A stretch of DNA of 64,000 nt, taken from Hirsutella rhossiliensis (Eukaryota; Ascomycota; Sordariomycetes; Hypocreales; Ophiocordycipitaceae). Of this stretch, positions 47,492 to 56,670 are shown piece by piece. How positions within the stretch are numbered: position 1 is the stretch's first letter; each line of letters opens with the position of its first letter. The position numbers and the translations under genes are program-made. The notes under the pieces were generated by a model. The model saw only the letters and a program-made list of their open reading frames with translations. It searched no databases and was not told the origin of the DNA. The stretch is taken from positions 2,480,001-2,544,000 of the forward strand of contig NW_025408671.1 of NCBI RefSeq assembly GCF_020360975.1, in the 5' to 3' direction.

Positions 47492-48092
47492 CTATTTGCA
47501 TCTTAGTCTTGCTAGGGTAAGGCCTGGTGTGTAGCGTCGGCGACCAGTATATTGCTTAAAGATCTTCCTCTCCCGTAAGTGAACCAGTTGCCTACGGTCG
47601 ATGTGCGCAGCGACGATAGGAATAGGGCCGGAGTCGCTATCGCTTTGCACGACAAAGGCTAGACAGGGAAGCCAAAGGTAGCGGGATCCAAAGGCGAAGT
47701 ATATGTCGTTTCTATTGGCGCAGCTTTAGGCAGGGAGGCAATGAGCTTGTGGTGAAGGCTGCTTACATGGACATTAACGGGCTATTATATGCGCCGAGTA
47801 GATAGCGCACAGCATCCGGCCGATCTCGAAGCCGGCGATCCCTGAAGGCCGCGGCAAAGGCTTTATACATCCTCTCGTTGTAAGGATTATCAAGCTCTAT
47901 GACGACGGGCGGCGCAGGACAAGGGCCGGTAAAGGTGCATTGGAGCAGGTCGAGTTGCAGCTTGGTCCAGAGCAGCGGCTCGACGATGATGCGAGATCGA
48001 GGGTAGCGGCGGGCTCGCTGGTAAAGCGAGAGGTTGTCGACGTCTTCGGTGCTTTGGGAGTCTGGTAGCTCTGGAGGCGGCGGCGTCTCCAT
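47492..48092 (-). CDS. small spliced orphan gene
   Basis: I reconstruct a 181-residue protein from exons 47767-48092 and 47492-47711, joined by a 55-bp intron (GTAAGC donor, CAATAG acceptor). The junction gives NSPLMSINDIYFAFGSRYLW. Exon 1 starts METPPPPELPDSQSTEDVDN. Exon 2 encodes a compact segment (LPCLAFVVQSDSDSGPIPIV, IDRRQLVHLRERKIFKQYTG), far more protein-like than the read-through product, which stops at once. I do not recognise the family; there is no signal peptide, helix or metal motif. It survives intact inside an island where neighbours are full of nonsense codons, so it may be recent, selected or single-copy. Confidence 0.45.
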
Positions 48093-48371
48093 GGTGCGGC
48101 GACAGGCGGCGAGGGCCGACGGGTTGGGTTGGAGATGGAAGAAGAGGGCGAGAGAGTGACGTCCGACAGACACACAGCCAAGACAATGTTGGATGGATGC
48201 CCTAGGCGATAAGTAATGCAGCATGCATCGAGAGGTACGTATCCTGAGTATGTGGTCCAATTTATGGTCGGCTTGACTGCTACGAAAAGTGGGCCGTCGG
48301 TCGGGTTACCAGGGGGGGGGTTTGGTTAGCTTGTCTACATACTCTTATAGTCTAATTAACGTAGCACCTCA
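48093..48371. other. spacer with a G9 run
   Basis: Promoter side of the orphan gene; a nine-base G run near 48312. Nothing else seen. Confidence 0.4.
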
Positions 48372-48764
48372 TTGCTTAGACTACGCCCTGTTATATCTGC
48401 CAACATAAACCCTTCGATAGGTTTATCCCTTAGGAATCACACCAGTCGTCGCATCGAGGAGTATAACAACAGACTCCATTGGTGCTGGAATAACGTTACG
48501 ACTATATTTCCAACGCTTGACGAAAAGCTCCTCGTCATTGCTGCAGTCGAGGGTCTCAAGGAGGCACGCCCAGAGTGGTACAACGCCTGGGAGCTCGATG
48601 CCGAGCGTGGCACGCATCCCTCCAAGGAAGAGACCTCGCAATTCCTTCACAAACAGGGTTTCATGGAGAAGAACCCACATAGGAAGCCTCCTACGGCATT
48701 GTCCGACGAAATCCCCCAAAATCAACCTCTGGTTGAGAGAGATGACGTTGGAAGGGGCACGTGA
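48372..48764 (+). mobile_element. possible retrotransposon gag fragment
   Basis: A 130-codon frame whose middle (RRIEEYNNRLHWCWNNVTTI, DEKLLVIAAVEGLKEARPEW, SKEETSQFLHKQGF) reads like the helical part of fungal LTR-retrotransposon Gag. There is no zinc knuckle, protease or polymerase nearby and no LTR pair that I can see. It could instead be a small host gene. Confidence 0.25.
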
Positions 48765-49513
48765 TGTGATGTGCGGCGACGGAAAACACCAAAAATTCGG
48801 GCTCTCTGTGTGTAATTGACTGCTTGTGATGCCTTCGTTGAGAGGGCTTTCGCTCAGCCGCGGTGTTGAGCCTAGTCCCCGATTGGGTCAGCTATGGCTT
48901 AGTCAGTCTGAGCGGCAAAAGCCCCTAAGGCTCGTGCCCGCGCCCACAGCTTGGGCCCATAATCATCATCTTGCTCTTCTGCCTCTCTTCAGCCTCTCTG
49001 GCCTTCTTGTATGTACTGAAGTATCAAACAACGCCGTCGTCCTTGGATGCGTCCACGTCTTGTCCGCACCCGGCCAGCTATCCCGTCTACCTAGAGAAGC
49101 GACCGCCGTACGGACCGAGGAGGCACGCCGCCGATCCTCCAAAGGGTCCGTCCCCACGTCCATCTCCGCCGGCAACGGACGCGACTCGGATGGCATGAGC
49201 TGCAAGGGCCAGAAACCAGAAGAGATGGCCAATCACCATGAGCAGAGTTTGGGTTCAGGGTGATTCCCCATGCGCCCTCTCCCGCCCACCGCGAATTTCC
49301 TGTGGGGTAGCGAGTGGTGCAACGGGGGGAAGTGGGGCTGGTCAGCAGAATTGCCTGGAGCTTATTGCCAGGATGACCACTAATTAACTAAGACTCATAC
49401 TGGAGAGCATGACTTACGTCTCTGCTGTGTTTGGTGTATCCGCGTCTGCGCACATCAATGGAGAGCTCCATGTCCTGAGCCACTGATACGCAGCGCAACC
49501 AATCGCCCAAGCC
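48765..49513. other. intergenic, promoter side of the PaiB-like gene
   Basis: No gene supported. Confidence 0.5.
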
Positions 49514-50275
49514 ATGTTCCTCCCGGCCGAGCACGTCGAAAAGAGCGTCCCCGTTCTTCGCCGCCTCATCCGCGACCACCCCCTCGGCGTCCTCACCACC
49601 GCCGTCCCCTCGGCCGCGCACCCGCTCATCCTGTCCAGCCACATACCCTGGGTCCTCGACGTCGCGGATGAGTCGAGCGAGACGGACCTCGGCCGGCTCC
49701 GGGGCCACATGGCTCGCCAGAACCCCCAGAGCCAAGCCATGATGGCTGCTGCCACCAGCGCCAATGCCAACACCCTCGAGCAAGAGGTCCTCGTCCTCTT
49801 CACCGCCGCGCCTCACCACTACGTCACGCCCAAGTTCTACGTCGAGACGAAGCCGACAACGGCAAAGGTCGTCCCCACCTGGAACTACGCCGCCGTCCAG
49901 GCCTACGGCACCGCCACCGTCTACTTCGACCCGCGGTCCGACCAGACGGCGCGCTTCCTCGACCGCCAGCTCCGTGACCTGTCGCGGCACACGGAGATGT
50001 CCATCATGGAGTACACGGGGCAGGGCGACCGGCCGGGCCCGTGGGAGGTGTCCGACGCGCCGGAGCGCTACGTTGAGCTTATGACCAAGAACATCATTGG
50101 CATCGAGATTGCCATTCACCGGCTCGAGGGCAAGTTCAAGATGAGCCAGGAGAAGCGCGGCGGGGACCGCAAGGGCGTTGTCCAAGGGTTCGAGAACCTC
50201 AACTCGGATCTCGGTAGAGACATGGCCCGTCTTGTCCGGGAGCATGGCGACCTCAAGGACGCCGCCAGATCGTAG
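49514..50275 (+). CDS. PaiB-type FMN-binding split-barrel protein
   Basis: A 253-residue intronless protein of the PaiB (transcriptional regulator PAI 2-type) family. In bacteria PaiB represses sporulation and protease genes; fungal members are thought to be flavin-binding enzymes or regulators of unknown target. Marks are the start MFLPAEHVEKSVPVLRRLIR, PLGVLTTAVPS, SHIPWVL, VLVLFTAAPHHYVTPKFY, the strongly conserved VVPTWNYAAVQAYGTATVYF, and IIGIEIAIHRLEGKFKMSQ. Length and motif order are complete. The lack of introns and scattered distribution of this family in fungi are compatible with an old acquisition from bacteria, but composition here is like that of the neighbours. It is convergent with the glyoxalase-fold gene 287 bp away. 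Confidence 0.85.
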   Translation: MFLPAEHVEKSVPVLRRLIRDHPLGVLTTAVPSAAHPLILSSHIPWVLDVADESSETDLGRLRGHMARQNPQSQAMMAAATSANANTLEQEVLVLFTAAPHHYVTPKFYVETKPTTAKVVPTWNYAAVQAYGTATVYFDPRSDQTARFLDRQLRDLSRHTEMSIMEYTGQGDRPGPWEVSDAPERYVELMTKNIIGIEIAIHRLEGKFKMSQEKRGGDRKGVVQGFENLNSDLGRDMARLVREHGDLKDAARS

Positions 50276-50562
50276 CTATAGAGCCGGCGATTCTGTGTCT
50301 TTGCGCCTTGCACGGGGGCTCGGGAGGCTTCTACTCGTGGACGGGCGCCGTAACGACGCACCGTGCGCAGAAGTCGTCATCGTGTAGACCAGAGCAGTGT
50401 CACGTAGAGCAAACCAGTCACCCGGCCTGGGCGTTGGGTAATCATATGGTTCGACAACGGCTTGCATATAGAGGAACCATCAAGAGCTGTGCAACCACCA
50501 ACGGCCAGCAGCCCTATCGAATACTTGCTGCCTCTTCCCTCGCCGCATCTACTTCCCTCACC

Positions 50563-50946
50563 CTAGCTCTCGTCTCCGTCATCCTGGCAAAACTTGATTT
50601 GGTTCCCAAACGGATCGATGACGCCCATCTCCCGACTCCCCGGCGCCGGCCCCTCCTCGATGCCGGGCCTCATGTAGCGGTACTCCGTGGCGGCCAGCTC
50701 GGCGTGGTACTCGGTGAGGCCGCCCATCATGACCCGGACCTGCACCCCGGGGCTGCCGTCGCCGTGGTGCTCGCTCAGGTGCAGCCGCAGCCCGCCCCTG
50801 GAGATCTGCCGGTACAGCGGGGCCTTTTCGTCGAAGCGGTGGTCCCAGTCGACGCGGAAGCCGAGGTAGTCGAGGTAGAACTCGTCGGCCTTGGCGATGT
50901 CGAAGATGCGGAGGATGGGGATGACAGAATGGAACTCGATATTCAT
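50563..50946 (-). CDS. glyoxalase/bleomycin-resistance superfamily protein
   Basis: A 127-residue single-domain VOC-fold protein. The start MNIEFHSVIPILRIFDIAKA is followed by DEFYLDYLGFRVDWDHRF, a strand pair (GGLRLHLSEHHGDG) and the terminal signature IDPFGNQIKF. The sequence is closest in style to small bleomycin-resistance-like proteins, which dimerise to bind and sequester drugs; a dioxygenase or isomerase role is possible, since His and Glu residues in metal positions are partly present. It is intronless. Such genes are sporadic in fungi, so horizontal origin is plausible but unproved. Confidence 0.85.
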   Translation of the reverse strand: MNIEFHSVIPILRIFDIAKADEFYLDYLGFRVDWDHRFDEKAPLYRQISRGGLRLHLSEHHGDGSPGVQVRVMMGGLTEYHAELAATEYRYMRPGIEEGPAPGSREMGVIDPFGNQIKFCQDDGDES

Positions 50947-51350
50947 CGTCTTGGGTGACCTTGGGAAGTAGACAGGCTTGCTCGCAGGTGCTTCGGTCGA
51001 CGACGAGAGAATCTGAGTCAGTTTGGTGCCCTGGGCTCGTGCATATGCTTTCAGCTTGGACTGGCGAGGGCTTCCGAGGGCTTCCGCAGAATCAAGTCGG
51101 CGTTCACCAGTCGGTGCGGGGTGAGTGCTTCGGGCCGTGGGGCGGAGCGAGAGACAGACGATTCAAGTACATCACGTTCGTCAGGCCATCAGCCTCAATC
51201 GCACCGCGTCCAAGTAAACATGACTTGCTTCTTGTACGTGAACTGGCCCAAAGACATAGAATCCCGTTTCTTGTACCCCAATGGCCCTGCCTCGAATAAA
51301 CGCCCCAAAGAGAAGCACGCCGTTTGTCCACATCCTGTGCGTCGCCATAT
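50947..51350. other. spacer, no gene seen
   Basis: Promoter side of the glyoxalase-fold gene and 3' side of the HMG gene. Confidence 0.5.
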
Positions 51351-52329
51351 CTAATCCTCGCCGTCTTTGTCCATCTGCGTCTCTTGGTCTTCGGTGTCGT
51401 ACTGAATCATCTCGACGTCGTCGTCTTGCGGCTCGGGCTTGGCACTGCCGCCCGACGACTTGCGTTCCTTTTTGCTGGACTCTTCGGGTTCTTTGCTGCC
51501 CTTGTCGCGGTGCTCCTTGGCCTGCTCGTCCAGCTTGGCCCGTAATTCGTCCTTGTCGGCCTCTGGCAGCTCCTCCCACCCGCGTGCGAGCTCCTCGTCG
51601 ACGTTGACGTCTCCCGACCCATTTTTCGCCTCAAGGACTGGCCGCACGTCCCGGCAGTAGAGCTCAAAGGCGCTGGTCGCCGGGCCCGACGACTTGGACA
51701 CGCCGTTAGCCGAGGCCACCTTGCCGGCCTTGGGCTGGCTCTCGGGTCGTTGGGACTGGGACTCGGACGCGGGCGAGCCGGGGTCTTTGGACGAGTTGGC
51801 GGTGCCGGCCTTTGGGTCGGGGTCGTTGGCGGCGGATTTGCGATGACCCCTCTTGATGCGCAGAGGCTTATCCTTGGGCTTCCGGGGATTAGCATCGAGT
51901 CCGTTGCGTAAGTCGGCCGGCTTGTGTCCATCAGATTGAGTCTCGTATGAGTTGGCAGGGAGTGGGCCACGGGGGAGGTTTGGTTACGATGGATTTGGCA
52001 CGACAGCCGCAGCGCATCTCGGGATGGGGGGGAGGGTGGGCGCCTACTGTGGGAGGCGGGCTCGGGCTGCCCTCGGAGTCCTCGACGTTTGCGCTGGTGC
52101 GCTTGGCCAGCTGCTCGAGCAGAAAGGCCCTCTCTATCCTGAGCTTCTCGACCTGGCGTTTTATCCGGGCGAGGCGCAGGCGGGCGGCGTCGTTTGCGTC
52201 CTCGACCTCGTTTGTGCGGTTCTTGAGCTGGACGCATTTGCGGCGGTAGGCCTCCTCGACCGAGGGCGGCAGCGAGGGCGGGACGGCTGGTGGAGGGTCA
52301 GCATCGGAGAGCTTTCTCTTGGCCGGCAT
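51351..52329 (-). CDS. nhp10: Nhp10-like HMG-box protein (INO80 complex)
   Basis: A nuclear, probably chromatin-remodelling subunit of 303 residues. Exons are 51988-52329 and 51351-51920. The start is MPAKRKLSDADPP. Residues 27-85 form a predicted coiled coil (VEEAYRRKCVQLKNRTNEVE, RIKRQVEKLRIERAFLLEQL), and MRCGCRAKSI ends exon 1. The 67-bp intron (GTAACC donor, CACAAG acceptor) puts the basic linker PLRIKRGHRKS in frame; without it the first frame stops. A degenerate HMG box spans about 195-255 (SAFELYCRDVRPVLEAKN, LARGWEELPEADKDELRAKL), followed by an acidic tail. Coiled coil plus single HMG box is the layout of Nhp10-type subunits. The acceptor choice is moderately certain. Confidence 0.75.
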
Positions 52330-53007
52330 GGCTGCGAATGGCGGGCGGCGCGATGGGAAGAGCAGAAAGATGCTGGTGGACAGTTTCTGGATGCAAAGAC
52401 AGGGCAGTGGATCAGGTATGCAAGGGAGGTCGGACTCACAAGACTGGGGCGCCATGGCGACAAACCCGTCGGGCCTCCAAGGTGCTGCTGGCTCTACCTT
52501 GTTGGAGCGCAATTGCGGATGACGATTGATGCTGCAAAGGCCACAATCGCCGGGTGAGACTGCCGCCTACGATGATGACGGAGTCGACGGCGTGGAAGAC
52601 GGCGCGATGCAAGGGATGGCCAAGGACGGGGTAGAAGGGGGGCAAGGGGGTGAGTGTAAGAGGACGTTCAGTACAGAGACGGGTGCGGAAGCAGGATTAT
52701 GAAAAGCCAATTGGAAAAGTAGCGGGCGAGGCTGCGATGCATCCATGGGCTTTGGTCCTTGGGCGTGTCCAAGGCCGCCAATCAAAGTAATTACTTAATT
52801 AACTACCTACCTCGTTGTTCCTTTGCAGCTGGAGCCTGCAGGTACTTGTACAAATAGTTCTACTCTACTATTAACCTGACATACCTGTATTTTTTTCCTG
52901 AAATAGCATCCACTACACTAGGTAAGTGGGCGCTACTGTTGCTACTGTTCTACTTACATCATCCACCTATCTAACTATTCCTCCCAACGTTTTCGACTTG
53001 CGTCGTT
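52330..53007. other. spacer between divergent genes
   Basis: No gene supported. TACCTA words and AT-richer sequence at 52790-52925. Confidence 0.5.
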
Positions 53008-53397
53008 ATGAGCCATCGTGCCGACCAAGATGCTTTCCTACAGGAGGCGCGCCGCCTACGGGAAACCTACCAGTCGAGGCGCAATTCAACCAACCTTGTC
53101 CCTCCCGTCGGCCGCCGTGTCCTCGAAATGAGGATTGACCGTGTCAATAACATCGACTACCACACGTACTGGTACGAATGCGATGGCGAAGACGAGTATC
53201 AGGCCATACGCCTTGCCGATATTCACGACACGCTCTCAGCATCTATCCTCAAACTGGAGCGAAACTTGCCGGCTTTAGATCCCCGTCGCAGTTTCGATCC
53301 CCATCCTCTCGACGCGGTTGTAGAGGCCTGCACTCGCACAGTGCCAGAGGAGCGGCCAGATGTAGATGAGTTGTGTGCCATGGTTGAGGGGAAGTAA
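53008..53397 (+). CDS. small hypothetical protein
   Basis: A 129-residue single-exon frame starting MSHRADQDAFLQEARRLRE. Composition is highly charged and soluble (VLEMRIDRVNNIDYHTYWYE, FDPHPLDAVVEACTRTVPEE), with no signal peptide or membrane segment. It reads like real protein and its codons are GC-biased like those of its neighbours. I do not recognise the family. Confidence 0.5.
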   Translation: MSHRADQDAFLQEARRLRETYQSRRNSTNLVPPVGRRVLEMRIDRVNNIDYHTYWYECDGEDEYQAIRLADIHDTLSASILKLERNLPALDPRRSFDPHPLDAVVEACTRTVPEERPDVDELCAMVEGK

Positions 53398-53734
53398 GGT
53401 TTAGATAATGCGCCGCCGACGCAGCCCACGATGAACAAGCCCGCGTCAAGTATTTTCCCTCAAGGCGACATGTGTGTGCTGCGGATGCTCCCATCATCAG
53501 GTCCAGCAAGCAAGCATCTGCTGCTCTGCTGCTCTGCTGCTCTACAGTGCTGCCATTGAGTGACAACGCAAGTACGGAGTACAAAGTACAGCAAGTCGCT
53601 GATTGGCCCCCACCACAGAGCCCAACCTGTACAGGTACAGGTACAGGTACACGACACCAATTTTCTCTCTCGCCTCTCCCGCAAAACCACCAGACAACAG
53701 CCCGGGCATCCTCTTCCGACACGGCTCTCTCGCC
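53398..53734. other. promoter region of CCT8
   Basis: Contains a short CTGCT-type repeat near 53518-53545 and an ACAGGT hexamer repeat (about four units) at 53629-53652. No gene. Confidence 0.5.
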
Positions 53735-55595
53735 ATGTCTCTCAACATCCCCGGCGCGCCCAACGCGGGCCTCTTCAAGAATGGCTATAACAAGTGAGTT
53801 CCCTCGCCTTGGCCGGGCCGTCTGAAAACAAAGCTCCATGCCGCGGCTGACCCCTGACCAGCTACGACGCCGAGGATGGCGCCGTCCTGCGCAACATCGA
53901 CGCCTGCCGCGCCATCGCCTCGACCGTCCAGACGTCCTTGGGCCCCTATGGTCGCAACAAGATCGTCATCAACCACCTGCAGAAGATGATCCTCACCTCC
54001 GACGCCGCCACCATCCTGCGCGAGCTCGACGTCGTCCACCCCGCCGCCAAGCTCCTCGTCATGGCCAGCCAGCAGCAGGAGTCGGAGATGGGCGACGCCA
54101 CTAACCTCGTCATCGTCCTCGCCGGCGAGCTCCTCCGCAAGGCCGAAGACCTGCTGCGCATGGGCCTCAAGACGTCCGACGTGGTCATCGGCTACGAAAA
54201 GGCCCAGAGGTTGGCCCTCGACGCCCTCGAGAAGCTCTCCGTCGACGCCGTCGACGACATCCGTGACCAGGACGAGCTCTCAAAGGCCATCCGCACCGTC
54301 GTCGCCAGCAAGCAGAGCGGCAACGAAGACTTTCTCGCTCAGCTCGTCGCAGAGGCCGTCCTCGCCGTCCTCCCCAAGAACCCGGCAAACTTCAACGTCG
54401 ACAACATCCGCGTCGTCAAGATCATGGGCGGCAGCCTTGAGCAGAGCCGCGTCGTCAAGGGCATGGTCTTCCCCAAGGAGCCCGATGGCTCCGTCAAGAA
54501 GGCCCGCCGCGCAAAGGTGGCCGTCTTCACCTGCCCCATCGACACCAGCCAGACCGAGACCAAGGGCACCGTCCTCCTCCACAACGCCAAGGAGATGATG
54601 GACTTTACAAAGGGCGAGGAGGCCCAGATCGAGACGGCCATCAAGGAGCTCCACGACTCGGGCCTGCGCGTCGTCATATGCGGCGACAAGATTGGCGACC
54701 TGGCCTTGCACTACCTCAACCGCTTCGGCATCCTGTGCATCAGGATCCTCAGCAAGTTTGAGCTGCGCAGGGTCTGCCGCGTCGTCGGCGCCACGCCCCT
54801 CGCCCGGCTCGGCGCCCCCATGCCCGACGAGATGGGCACCATCGACGTCGTCGAGACACTCGAGATTGGCGGCGACCGCGTCACCGTCTTCCGACAAGAG
54901 GACGAGGTGACGAGGACCGCCACACTCGTGCTGCGCGGCGCCACCCAGAACCACCTCGACGACATCGAACGGGCCGTCGACGACGGCGTCAACGTTGTCA
55001 AGGCCATCACCAGAGACCCCCGGCTCGTCCCCGGCGCCGGGGCCACGGAGACCCAACTGAGTGCCCGGATACAGGCCCAGGGCGAGAAGACGTCTGGCCT
55101 GAGCCAGTACGCCATAAAAAAATACGGCGAGGCGTTCGAGGTGATTCCCCGGACGCTGGCCGAGAGCTGCGGCCTGGATGCGACCGAGGTCCTCAGCAGG
55201 CTATACGCCGCCCACCACAAGGGCGAAAACGGCGACACGGGCGTCGATGTCGAGGTGAGCAGCTCCTGGGGCACCATTTGTTTGACGTTACAGGACGCCG
55301 CTGCTAACCCGTCCGACCAGAACAACGACGACAGCGGCACGCTGAATGCCACCGAGGAGGGCATCCTGGATCTCCTTGCCTCCAAGCACTGGGCCATCAA
55401 GCTCGCCACCGAGGCTGCCCGGACGGTCCTGTCCGTCGACCAGATCATCGTGGCGCGGCAGGCCGGCGGTCCCAAGCCCCCAGGGCCGAATCCTGTAAGC
55501 CGATAACCAAACCCCTTCTTTCCCCCGCTGGGCCACTCCTCGCAGCGGTCGGTTGCTAACGTGTCCGCCCCCAACAGAACTGGGATGAGGACTAG
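53735..55595 (+). CDS. cct8: CCT8, theta subunit of the TCP-1 ring chaperonin
   Basis: One of eight subunits of the cytosolic CCT/TRiC chaperonin that folds actin, tubulin and WD-repeat proteins. Exons are 53735-53793, 53862-55254, 55321-55494 and 55578-55595; 547 residues, the usual length. The start is MSLNIPGAPNAGLF. The nucleotide-binding motifs are TSLGPYGRNKIVINHLQKM, GDATNLVIVLAGELL and VPGAGATE, with a full apical domain between. The last exon is only 18 nt, encodes NWDED and the TAG stop, and gives the acidic C-terminus typical of this subunit; without it the frame ends at 55506 with other residues. The 66-bp second intron is in frame and stop-free. Confidence 0.95.
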
Positions 55596-56670
55596 CTGTG
55601 CGGGAGAGGAGCACAGGATAGCAGTGCAAGGATGCGGAAGCGGGGGAGGCGCGGAACAGCCTCACACCCATGGTCCACCCTCGGGCGGGAGCACAGGCTG
55701 ACCGAATGCCCTTTCGTCGCCGGGGACTGGTCCCGCGGAGTGCCCCAGAGATGGAGAATGGGGGTGCGCACGCAAAAGCAATATGGTCCATATCAAGGCA
55801 TGCGAGGACAGAGTCCCGCTTTTGAGCTGTTCCGTCACAGAGCGTACATGGACCGCCCGATTACTTTGTTCAGGGGGCCCTCACCGGATAGAGATGGAGG
55901 TAAACTTTTAAAAGCAAAAGTCGTCAATTATGTCCATGTGACCATCACGGCTTATCTTAGTACATATCCAGATGAGCATATCCCCGCCACCGCCTCCTCT
56001 TCACTTTACTCGTCAAGGCTATTCAGAATCAAGGGAAAGCAAGTGATGGCATATGCCAGACGTCCATGAGGGTTCTTGGCATCTCCATCGTCCGCGCTAA
56101 GCAGTGTTAAAGTTAAAGGGGAAAACCCCAAAACTGGCAGGCTGCCAGTCAACTTTTCTTGATCGGATAGAAAAATCAAAGAAATCTCAGCATATCCAAC
56201 CACTGAGGCGCAGCAAGCACAACTCGAGGCGCCAGAGACGGATGACAAAGACAAAGGAATCGCTTCCAAAGGAGGGAGCAGACTCGGCCTGTCCAATGTT
56301 CGTGACAATCGTGTCTAGGCAGATGAAAACAAATGAAAAGAATATTCACATGACAAGCAAAAGTCCACAACCGGCAACAGCGCAGCCATCGTCGGTAGAC
56401 AGCGTGGCGGGTATATAAGTTGGATAAAAAGAAACAGAGAAAGAAGGAGAACAGCCCGGGTGCGATGATCCAGGTCCAAAAATGGCTGAAGCTCGCGGCC
56501 GGGAAGAGTGAAGGTGAGAAGATAAGATGGGCTGCCGTGTGTCGTGAATGCATCGAGGCGTGTCCAGTAAATGAACGACCCAAGCCAATGGTATCATTAA
56601 GAAAGCCGAAGCCAGACGCCGACATAATCATGTGCAGGGGCGGCGGGGGCGGCGGCACCCTTGCTGTCTT
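55596..56670. other. convergent 3' spacer
   Basis: About 1.1 kb, AT-richer than the flanking exons, between the stops of CCT8 and the RING-PH-VWA gene. It probably holds both 3' UTRs. Confidence 0.5.

Noticed and set aside
49388..50245. 285-codon minus-strand frame opposite the PaiB-like gene
   Set aside because: Shadow; the plus-strand frame carries the family motifs.
54280..55056. 258-codon minus-strand frame inside CCT8
   Set aside because: Antisense shadow produced by strong third-position GC in the chaperonin gene.
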